NCBI GenBank assembly: GCA_005240145.1
Contig: SBAS01000105.1
Coordinates: 1-34,901, forward strand
Direction: 5' to 3'
DNA: 34,901 nt
Source of the DNA: Nitrosomonadales bacterium
GTDB taxonomy: Bacteria; Pseudomonadota; Gammaproteobacteria; Burkholderiales; SG8-39
The notes beneath the pieces were generated by a model. The model saw nothing but the letters and a program-made list of their open reading frames with translations. It ran no database searches and was not told the DNA's origin. The translations under genes and the position numbers were made by a program. Positions 7,383 to 13,883 of this stretch are shown piece by piece; the stretch's first letter is position 1; every line of letters starts with the position of its first letter.

Positions 7383-8837
7383 TCAAAGAGACGGCAGTTG
7401 GGAACTCAGCTCGGCCTTGATCACCTTACCGAGCGCATTGCGGGGGAAGTCCTTCACTACGAACACTTCCTTCGGCACCTTGTAGGGCGCCATCTTTCCC
7501 TTGCAGGCTTCACGCAGATCCGTCGGCACGGCTGCGCCCTTGAGGATCACGAACGCGGCCACCTCCTCGTTGAACTCGCGCGACGGCCAACCGACCACGG
7601 CGCAATCGGCGACCGCGGGGTGCGCCTGCAGCACCGCCTCGATCTCGGCGGGATAGATGTTCACGCCGCCGCGGATGATCATGTCTTTCGCGCGGCCCTT
7701 CAGGTACAGGTAGCCCGAATCGTCCAGCATGCCGAGGTCGCCCGGATACCACCAGCCGTCATGGAAGCTTTCGCGACTCGCCTCCGGATCGTTCCAGAAG
7801 CCGTCGGCGACCGCCGGCCCCCGGTAGCGGATGCGGCCCACGCCGCCCGGCGGGAGCGTCCGGTGCTCCTCATCCACGCATTGAACCTCAACTCCGAACA
7901 CCGGCCGACCGACGGAAGCGCTGAATTTCTCGGGATCCTCCGAAGTCAGGAAGCTCACGCCCCCGCCCTCGGTAGAGCTGTAGTACTCGACGAAGCCCGG
8001 ACAAAGCGCGCGCAGCGTGCGCCGCTCTTCCTCGTGCAGCGCCGATCCGGAGGAAAGCAGCAGGCGCAGCTTCTTCAGGGGCACGAGCTGCTTTGCCGGC
8101 AGTGCAAGCAGGCGCCGGATCAGCGTCGGCACCAGGAACACGTTGCTGATCCTGTGCGCCTCAATGCTTTCGCATAGTTTTTCCGGCTCATACGGCGGCG
8201 GCAGCAGGAAGGTCGTGCCGCCCGAATAGAGCATGGTGAGCGGGAAGGTGCGCCCGCCGCCGTAATAGAGCGGCGTGCAGGAAAGGAAGCGGTCCTGGCT
8301 GTTGAAGCCGAGGTTGATCCAGAACACGCGGTAGCGCGCGAGAAACTGGCTGTGGCGGATGCGCGGGCCCTTGGGCCTGCCGGTGGTGCCCGAGGAAAGC
8401 GACATCAAGAGCGGCACGTCGCCTTCGGGAAACGCCTTGTCGGCCTTGTGCCTGCCGATCTCCTGCAGAAAGTCTCCTGCGATGAAGGTGGCGGAGCAAT
8501 TCTGCGGCGACGTCGAGCCGGGCTCCATGATGACCAGCTTCGCGCCAAAATGCGCCAGCACGCGCTCCTGCTCGGCCAGCGTCCAGCGCCAGTCGAGCGG
8601 CAGCAGCACGATGCCTGCGCGCGCGAGGCCGCACAGCAGCACGATGTGCTCGATCGAGTCCTTCAACGCCACGCCGACCACGTCTCCGGGCATGAGGCCG
8701 ATCGAGTACAGGTGCGCGCCTGCCTGGCTCACGAGCCGGTTGAGATCCCGGAACAGGACGCTGCGCTCGCCGTGCACGAGCGCCGGGCGGTCCGGCATCG
8801 CGCGCGCGTGGTGGGCGAAGGTCTGCGTGATGTTCAT
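7383..8837 (-). CDS. AMP-forming acyl-CoA synthetase/ligase
   Basis: A 484-residue adenylate-forming enzyme (ANL superfamily), expected to activate a carboxylic acid with ATP and load it on CoA. Motifs in order: phosphate-binding loop SLSSGTTGRPKG (146-157), YYSSTEGGG (285-293) for adenine and acyl binding, YPGDLG (364-369), the hinge region KGRAKDMIIRGGVNIYPAEIE (380-400), and PRNALGKV with catalytic lysine K471. All catalytic elements look intact and the length is slightly short for the family. The start ATG overlaps the methyltransferase stop by ATGA. In this operon it probably feeds a CoA thioester pathway. The substrate acid is unknown; a medium-chain or aromatic acid is possible. Confidence 0.9.
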   Translation of the reverse strand: MNITQTFAHHARAMPDRPALVHGERSVLFRDLNRLVSQAGAHLYSIGLMPGDVVGVALKDSIEHIVLLCGLARAGIVLLPLDWRWTLAEQERVLAHFGAKLVIMEPGSTSPQNCSATFIAGDFLQEIGRHKADKAFPEGDVPLLMSLSSGTTGRPKGPRIRHSQFLARYRVFWINLGFNSQDRFLSCTPLYYGGGRTFPLTMLYSGGTTFLLPPPYEPEKLCESIEAHRISNVFLVPTLIRRLLALPAKQLVPLKKLRLLLSSGSALHEEERRTLRALCPGFVEYYSSTEGGGVSFLTSEDPEKFSASVGRPVFGVEVQCVDEEHRTLPPGGVGRIRYRGPAVADGFWNDPEASRESFHDGWWYPGDLGMLDDSGYLYLKGRAKDMIIRGGVNIYPAEIEAVLQAHPAVADCAVVGWPSREFNEEVAAFVILKGAAVPTDLREACKGKMAPYKVPKEVFVVKDFPRNALGKVIKAELSSQLPSL

Positions 8838-9901
8838 GCCGCCTGCGCGGTGATCATGGTCATGAAATGCGTGCGATGCGGCGGCAGCGCGCCGGCCTGC
8901 ACTTCGGGGCTCGGCTCCGGGTGCGCGATCTTCATCTCGATACCCTTGAATCCTGCCGCTTCCAGTTCCTTCTCCATGTCCATGCCGGCGTAGGTGTGCG
9001 CGAAAGGCTCGTTGTTGCGCGCCGCGTAGCCCGCCTGCAGCCAGCGGCCGATGGCGCCGCCGGGAACCAGGTACATGTCGTAGGCCATGAAGCCGCCGCC
9101 TTTCTTCAGCACGCGGCGCGCTTCTGTCAGCGAGCGGCGCACCGCGGCCGGCGGCATCTCGTGGTACAGCCAGTGCGACGCCACGAGGTCCACGCTCGCG
9201 CGCGGCCACGGCAGCTTCTCCGAGTTCGCCTGTCGAAAATGGACTTCGAGATCGGCTTCCAGCGAGCGCAGGTGCGCCAGCTCCAGCGTCGGCGCGGCAA
9301 CGTCGAGTCCCGTAACCTTCGCGTCCGGAAACGCCTTCTTCAGCGCGCGCGTGGAACCGCCCGACGTGCAACCCAGGTCGAGGACTTCCTTCGCCTGCGG
9401 CGCGAGCCTTTGCGCCGTGGCGGCGTAGAGGTCCATGGGCAGGCGCGGGTTGAAGAGGGAAAACGAGTAGGCGCTGGAGGAAGTCTCGTAGGCGAAGGCG
9501 TCCGCGGCGTCGCCCCAGATGCCGCCGCCGTGCTGGTGCGTGTCCACCGCGCGCACGTATTCGGGCAGCTCCAGCGCCGGGTCGAGCTGCAATCGCTGCG
9601 GGTGCCGCTTTGCCGCTTCCTCCAGCACCTTCGACAGTGTGTCCTTGCGCTCCTCCATCCAGCGCACGACGCCGTAGCGCCCGTAGTACTTGAACTGCTG
9701 CGAATGGCGCTCGAGCCACGAATACAGGCTGTAGGCCGGGCTGTGCCGCGCCTTGCGCTCGATCTCCGCCGGCTCGTCGCTGCCGGCGCGCTGCGCCGCT
9801 TCCACGCTGCCGCGGTAGGCTTCGTCGCGCCAGACGCCGCGCAGGCCGCGCACGAAGCACTGGAAGGCTGCGGCCTCGAAGGAAAGCGGTGCTTCGTTCA
9901 T
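8834..9901 (-). CDS. class I SAM-dependent methyltransferase with helical N-terminal extension
   Basis: A 355-residue protein. Residues 1 to about 165 are a charged, helix-rich extension without a recognised motif (it includes SLYSWLERHSQQFKYYGRYG and the His-containing AVDTHQHGGGIWGD). A Rossmann methyltransferase domain follows: motif I VLDLGCTSGGSTR at 173-185, the acidic strand-2 end KVTGLD at 195-200, and WLYHEMPP followed by ARRVLKKGGGFMAYDMY, the usual post-I and motif III elements. It starts in an ATGA overlap with a 104-residue gene and ends in an ATGA overlap with the CoA ligase, so the three genes form a translational unit. A small-molecule substrate seems likely. Which molecule is methylated, and why in a catabolic operon, cannot be told from sequence. 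Confidence 0.82.
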   Translation of the reverse strand: MNEAPLSFEAAAFQCFVRGLRGVWRDEAYRGSVEAAQRAGSDEPAEIERKARHSPAYSLYSWLERHSQQFKYYGRYGVVRWMEERKDTLSKVLEEAAKRHPQRLQLDPALELPEYVRAVDTHQHGGGIWGDAADAFAYETSSSAYSFSLFNPRLPMDLYAATAQRLAPQAKEVLDLGCTSGGSTRALKKAFPDAKVTGLDVAAPTLELAHLRSLEADLEVHFRQANSEKLPWPRASVDLVASHWLYHEMPPAAVRRSLTEARRVLKKGGGFMAYDMYLVPGGAIGRWLQAGYAARNNEPFAHTYAGMDMEKELEAAGFKGIEMKIAHPEPSPEVQAGALPPHRTHFMTMITAQAA

Positions 9902-10212
9902 TCGGAACGCATCCACTTGGTCGCGTTGACGGAAAGGTCCGGCTCCAGATAAGGCGCGGTGAGACTGCGCGCAAAGGCAGCCTCTTCGGCCTCGAGCCAT
10001 TTCGTCATGCCCTCCTGCGCGGCGGCGGCAGCAAGACGCTTTGCGTCCACCGCCCCGCCGGTCTCCAGCGCGCGCGTCAGGCGCTCCAGCTGCGCCTTCA
10101 GCACGAACACTTCGCCGGCGAGCGCCATGACCATGCCCATCAGGCGGGCTGCCTCCGGGTCGCGCGCGCCGAGCTTGCCAAGCTCGGCGACGAGGTCGTC
10201 CTTCGCGCTCAT
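9898..10212 (-). CDS. small helical protein, unknown function, coupled to methyltransferase
   Basis: A 104-residue protein that I do not recognise. It has no signal peptide. Residues 18-50 (DPEAARLMGMVMALAGEVFV onward through LKAQLERLTRALE) show heptad-like hydrophobic spacing and could form a coiled coil. The second half is Ala/Glu-rich, and a distinct tail, APYLEPDLSVNATKWMRSE, is the likeliest conserved patch. The ATG overlaps the preceding Bug stop, and the stop overlaps the methyltransferase start, both as ATGA. That strict coupling suggests a partner or chaperone of the methyltransferase rather than a random frame. No function is claimed. Confidence 0.7.
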   Translation of the reverse strand: MSAKDDLVAELGKLGARDPEAARLMGMVMALAGEVFVLKAQLERLTRALETGGAVDAKRLAAAAAQEGMTKWLEAEEAAFARSLTAPYLEPDLSVNATKWMRSE

Positions 10213-11159
10213 TCCGCCTTGATGTTCGCCTGCGCGATCAGCTTCACCCATTTCTCGTGGTCGACGCGCATGCGCTCGGCCAGCCCCTCGGGGCTCGAGG
10301 AGGCCGACTCCAGCCCCAGGCCGACCAGGCGCTCGCGGATGTCCGGGCGCGCCAGCGCCTTGACGAACTCCGCGTTGATGCGATCGAGCACCGGGCGCGG
10401 CATGCCGGCCGGACCATAGACCGCGAACCAGCCCTGTGCGTCGTAGCCTGGCACGCCGGCCTCGGCCACGGTCGGGATCTCCGGGTAGGCGCTCAAGCGC
10501 TTGCCGCCGGTCACCGCGAGCGCGCGCAGCTTGCCCGACTTCACGTGCGGCATCGCCGACATATCGCTGAACATTAGCGGGATCTGGCCGCCCATGACGT
10601 CCACCTGCCCCGGCGCCGAGCCCTTGTACGGCACGTGCACCATGTTCACCTTGGCGATGTATTTGAACATCTCGCCGGCGAGGTGGCCGGCGCTCGCATT
10701 GCCGAAGGAGCCATAGCTGAGCTTGCCCGGGTTGGCGCGCGCGAACGCGAGCAGGTCGCCGAGCGTCTTGAATTCGCTGTCGGGCTTGACGATGATGACG
10801 AAGGAAGTCATGGCCACGGTGCTGATCGGCGTGAAGTCCTTCACCGCGTCGTAGTTGAGCTTGTAGAGCAGCGGGTTGAGCACGTGGGTGCTCGAGCCAG
10901 CAAAGCCCACGGTGTAGCCGTCGGCCGGCTGCTTGGCGACCCAGTCGGAGCCCACCGCGCCGTTGGCGCCGGGGCGGTTCTCCACGATCACCGTCTGTCC
11001 TACTGACTCGCCGATCACCTGGCCGAGCGCGCGGCCGAGGATGTCGGTGCCGCCGCCCGGCGGATAGGGAACGACGAAGCGCAGCGGCTTCGTGGGAAAG
11101 GACTGCGCCTGCGCCAGGCCCGCAACGAGAGCGAACGCGATGCCGAGGAGGATCTTCAT
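10209..11159 (-). CDS. Bug-family periplasmic receptor
   Basis: A 316-residue receptor with a Sec signal, MKILLGIAFALVAGLAQA, cleaved before QSFPTKPL. It has the most canonical motif set in the window: VVPYPPGGGTDILGRALG, ENRPGANGAVGSDWVA, PADGYTVGFAG, FARANPGKLSYGSFGNASAG and VPYKGSAPGQVDVMGGQI. The intact GG-x-D after YPP contrasts with the altered loops of the receptors at 3212 and 6419. It is the second gene of the operon, and its ATG overlaps the stop of the cysteine hydrolase (ATGA). The product is periplasmic and would deliver ligand to a TTT-type or other importer not encoded here. Confidence 0.92.
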   Translation of the reverse strand: MKILLGIAFALVAGLAQAQSFPTKPLRFVVPYPPGGGTDILGRALGQVIGESVGQTVIVENRPGANGAVGSDWVAKQPADGYTVGFAGSSTHVLNPLLYKLNYDAVKDFTPISTVAMTSFVIIVKPDSEFKTLGDLLAFARANPGKLSYGSFGNASAGHLAGEMFKYIAKVNMVHVPYKGSAPGQVDVMGGQIPLMFSDMSAMPHVKSGKLRALAVTGGKRLSAYPEIPTVAEAGVPGYDAQGWFAVYGPAGMPRPVLDRINAEFVKALARPDIRERLVGLGLESASSSPEGLAERMRVDHEKWVKLIAQANIKAE

Positions 11160-11854
11160 GCTGCCACCGCCTTTCTCAGTGGACGGAGCCGGTCGATGAT
11201 TTCCGCCGTGGAGCCGACGTCGGCGTACTTGGATGCCATGTCGAACAGGTTCACCGCGTGCGAGGTGGCGCTGCGGTCGTAGACCGCGTCGTGCGGCACC
11301 AGCGAGCGGAAATTGTAGGCGAAGGCGTCCACCACGCTGCCGCGCACGCAGCCGCTCGTGGTGCAGCCGGTAACGACAAGCGTGTCGGCCTGCAGGTCGA
11401 TGAGGTGGCTGGCGAGCGGCGTGGCGAAGAAAGCGCTCGGGTGCTTCTTCGGCAACAGCACGTCGCCCTCGCGCGGCGCGATCTCGGGCGGGAACTCGTA
11501 GCCCTTCGCCGCGATGTCCATGATCGCCGGCACCTTCTGCGCCAGGCGGCCGCCGTCGGTGGCCTTGTTCTTGGGCGCGATGTGCGGATAGAGCACCGGC
11601 CAGTTGTTGCGGCGGAATTCGGCGAGCAGCGTGACGATGTTGCGCATCGCGTTCCAGCCGATCTCGCCGCAGGAGGTAGGGAATTCCTTGATCGCATCCC
11701 AGAACGGCTTCGGCGTAGTGCCGATGGTGCGGTACTGGACGTCGATGATGAGGAGCGCGGGCCGCTTGCCGACGCCGGAAGGGCGGCCGAAGCCCGCCGC
11801 GTGATAGGCCTTCTGCTCCTCCTCGCTGATGACGCCGTCCCAGGGTTTTTTCAT
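11156..11854 (-). CDS. isochorismatase-fold cysteine hydrolase, N-carbamoylsarcosine amidase/maleamate amidase type
   Basis: A 232-residue cytoplasmic cysteine hydrolase. The catalytic triad is visible: D38 in ALLIIDVQ, a lysine in LPKKHPSAFFAT (K136 or K137) and nucleophile C169 in TTSGCVRGSVVDA. The K-x-x-SAF and TSGCVR...DA arrangement is that of the CSHase subgroup (N-carbamoylsarcosine amidohydrolase, maleamate amidohydrolase), which cleave carbamoyl or amide groups to release ammonia. It is the first gene of the ten-gene operon, with 113 nt separating it from the divergent LysR gene. A carbamoyl or amide hydrolase next to a hydantoinase-like gene (13880) is suggestive of a shared route. 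The specific substrate is inferred, not shown. Confidence 0.88.
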   Translation of the reverse strand: MKKPWDGVISEEEQKAYHAAGFGRPSGVGKRPALLIIDVQYRTIGTTPKPFWDAIKEFPTSCGEIGWNAMRNIVTLLAEFRRNNWPVLYPHIAPKNKATDGGRLAQKVPAIMDIAAKGYEFPPEIAPREGDVLLPKKHPSAFFATPLASHLIDLQADTLVVTGCTTSGCVRGSVVDAFAYNFRSLVPHDAVYDRSATSHAVNLFDMASKYADVGSTAEIIDRLRPLRKAVAA

Positions 11855-11920
11855 TGGCGGAAAGCCTCACGAATTGACGCCGCCAGCTTAGGCAGGCCTA
11901 TAATATTAGTCAAATCAATT

Positions 11921-11949
11921 TTGTGTATTTATAGTATCGATACTATAAA
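11921..11949 (+). promoter_or_regulatory. possible sigma70-type promoter for the LysR operon
   Basis: TTGTGT (11921-11926), a 17-nt spacer, then TATAAA (11944-11949) on the plus strand. The spacing is optimal and both hexamers are near consensus. The elements lie inside the AT-rich palindrome region, so a regulator bound there would occlude RNA polymerase. The LysR TTG start follows at 11968, leaving a very short leader. No experimental evidence is available. Confidence 0.4.
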
Positions 11950-11951
11950 TA
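11926..11951. promoter_or_regulatory. perfect 26-bp palindrome, likely operator between divergent operons
   Basis: The half-site TATTTATAGTATC is followed directly by its exact reverse complement GATACTATAAATA, with no mismatch and no spacer. It is strongly AT-rich in otherwise GC-rich sequence and lies in the 113-nt gap between the cysteine hydrolase operon (minus) and the LysR operon (plus), 16 nt from the LysR start. A role as the binding site of the LysR protein or another dimeric regulator is inferred from position and symmetry. Confidence 0.75.
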
Positions 11952-11967
11952 ACCCTTCCGACCACGC

Positions 11968-12888
11968 TTGAACGACACCCCGGACCTCAACCTGCTGCTC
12001 GCCTTCGAGGCGCTGTTCCGCCACGGCAGCGTGACGCGCGCCGCGGCGCAGATCGGGCTGTCGCAGTCGGCGATGAGCAGCGCCCTCGGCCGCCTGCGCA
12101 AGCAGTTCGGCGACCCGCTGTTCGTCAATACGCGCTCGGGCATGCTGCCGACACCGCGCGCCCTTGAGCTGGCGCCTCCCCTCATGGAGGCGCTCGCCAT
12201 GGTGCGCGGCGCGATCGGCAGCCGCGAGGCGTTCGCGCCGCGCACTTCCACCCGCTCGATGCGCGTGTACATGACCGACGTCGGCGAGATGGTGCTGCTG
12301 CCGCGCCTGATGCGCCACCTGCACGCGCACGCGCCCTCGCTGCGCATCGAGACCGCGCAGCTGCAGGCCGCCGAGCTCGCGGTGCGCATGGAGACCGGCG
12401 ACATCGACCTCGCGGTGGGCTACCTGCCGCAGCTCACGGGAAAGATCCGGCGCGCGCGCCTGTTCGAGGAGCACTACGTCTGCATGACGCGGCCGGACCA
12501 TCCTCTCGGGCGCCGTGCGGCGCTGACGCTGAAGGAGTTCCTCGGCGCGCGCCATGTCCTCATCGCATCCATGGGCTCGGGCCACCAGGCGCTGGAGCGC
12601 GCGCTCGCCGACCGCGGCGTGCACGACAACGTCGCGCTGCGGGTGCCGCACTTCGTGGTGGTGCCGCTGATCGTCGCCGGGACCGACCTCGTCGTCAGCC
12701 TGCCGAACCAGGTGGCGAAGGTCTCGGCGAGCATCGCCAAGGTGAAGGTGCATCCGCTGCCGATCCCGGTGCCGAGCTTCGACGTGTCGCTGTACTGGCA
12801 CGAGCGGGTGGAGAACGACGCCGCCAACCAGTGGCTGCGCGCCGCGCTGCTCGAGCTGTTCGGGGACAGTCCCCGCAAGCGCGCATGA
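11968..12888 (+). CDS. LysR-type transcriptional regulator
   Basis: A 306-residue regulator. Residues about 6-65 are the winged helix-turn-helix: LLLAFEALFRHGSVTRAAAQ, then LSQSAMSSALGRLRKQFGDPLF, with the usual TPRALELAPPL linker helix. The rest is a periplasmic-binding-protein-like effector domain (VYMTDVGEMVLLPRL, GDIDLAVGYLPQ, LVVSLPNQVAK). The start is TTG; an in-frame TAA at 11950-11952 excludes any longer protein, and no clear Shine-Dalgarno sequence is seen. It is transcribed divergently from the ten-gene operon and probably controls it through the palindrome, as LysR proteins often regulate a divergent neighbour. It ends in an ATGA overlap with the GTPase gene, so regulator, GTPase and hydantoinase are probably co-transcribed. 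Confidence 0.93.
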   Translation: MNDTPDLNLLLAFEALFRHGSVTRAAAQIGLSQSAMSSALGRLRKQFGDPLFVNTRSGMLPTPRALELAPPLMEALAMVRGAIGSREAFAPRTSTRSMRVYMTDVGEMVLLPRLMRHLHAHAPSLRIETAQLQAAELAVRMETGDIDLAVGYLPQLTGKIRRARLFEEHYVCMTRPDHPLGRRAALTLKEFLGARHVLIASMGSGHQALERALADRGVHDNVALRVPHFVVVPLIVAGTDLVVSLPNQVAKVSASIAKVKVHPLPIPVPSFDVSLYWHERVENDAANQWLRAALLELFGDSPRKRA

Positions 12889-13883
12889 GCATCCCGGTAT
12901 TCCTTCTGACGGGCTTCCTCGGCGCCGGCAAGACCACGCTGCTCAACGCTGCGCTGCGCGAGCCGGCCTTGGCCAACACAGCAGTGGTGGTGAACGAGCT
13001 GGGCGAGATCGGGCTGGACAACCTGATCATCGCCGAGGCGACCGACAACGTGGTGCTGCTCGATGGCGGCTGCCTGTGCTGCGCCAACACCGGCGCCCTG
13101 CACGAGACGCTGGGCGACCTCGCCGCGCGGCGCGCCGCCGGTACCCTGCCCCCGTTCGAGCGCGTCATCATCGAAACCAGCGGCGCGGCCGACCCGGCGC
13201 CGCTCCTCAACGTGCTGCTCGGCCATCCGATCGTCACCGGCTCGTACCGGCTGCACGCCACGGTGTGCGTGGTGGACGCGCAGCATTTCCTGGCGTCGCG
13301 CGCCTCGCACCCGGAGCTCGACAAACAGGCCGCGCTCGCCGAGCGCATTTTCATCTCCAAGCGCGACCTGGCCGACCCGGCGCCGGTGCTGCAGGCGCTG
13401 CGGGAGCTGAATCCCGAAGCCGAGATCGTGCAATCCTTCACGGATGCCTTTGCCGCCAGCGACCGCGCGCACAAGATGCCGGGATCGCTGTTCGACAGCG
13501 GGCGCATCAAACCCCACGGCCAGGCCGGCGGCATTCGCGCCTACAGCTTTCGATTGCCTGACTCGATCACGTGGGCCGGCTGGTCGGCATGGTCGCGCTT
13601 CGTCGCCGCGGAGTTCGGCGCGCGCCTGATCCGCGTCAAGGGGCTGCTGCGAATGCAGGACACGGGCGAGATCGTCTTCGTGCAGGGCGTGCAAGGCGTG
13701 TTCCACAAGCCGCAGCGCTTCGCCGAGTGGCCCGGCGGCAATTCAGGCAACCGGCTGGTGTGCATCGCCCGCGACCTGCCGGAATCCCGGATCGAAGCCA
13801 CCCTGCCCGCGCTTTCGACCGCGGCGGGGACGCAGGCCAGCTATTCAACCGAGGATCTAGCTGAAAGGAAGGCACGGCAATGA
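12885..13883 (+). CDS. G3E-family GTPase (CobW/metallochaperone type)
   Basis: A 332-residue GTPase of the G3E family (CobW, UreG, HypB, ZNG1 relatives), which use GTP to insert metal into client enzymes. Walker A GFLGAGKT at 10-17, the switch-like NELGEIGLD at 37-45, the metal-binding CLCC motif at 63-66 within GGCLCCANTG, Walker B-like ETSGAADP at 97-104 and base-recognition SKRD at 158-161 are all visible. The C-terminal domain (from about 210) is the CobW-C type with LRMQDTGEIVFVQGVQGVFH. It overlaps both neighbours by ATGA, between the LysR gene and a metal-dependent cyclic amidohydrolase. The obvious inference is that it loads metal, probably zinc, into that hydrolase. Cobalamin synthesis is unlikely because no cob genes are nearby. 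Confidence 0.9.
   Translation: MSIPVFLLTGFLGAGKTTLLNAALREPALANTAVVVNELGEIGLDNLIIAEATDNVVLLDGGCLCCANTGALHETLGDLAARRAAGTLPPFERVIIETSGAADPAPLLNVLLGHPIVTGSYRLHATVCVVDAQHFLASRASHPELDKQAALAERIFISKRDLADPAPVLQALRELNPEAEIVQSFTDAFAASDRAHKMPGSLFDSGRIKPHGQAGGIRAYSFRLPDSITWAGWSAWSRFVAAEFGARLIRVKGLLRMQDTGEIVFVQGVQGVFHKPQRFAEWPGGNSGNRLVCIARDLPESRIEATLPALSTAAGTQASYSTEDLAERKARQ

Noticed and set aside
12885-13883. GTPase as a cobalamin biosynthesis protein (CobW)
   Set aside because: No cobalamin genes in the window; the operon with a metal-dependent amidohydrolase fits a metallochaperone better.
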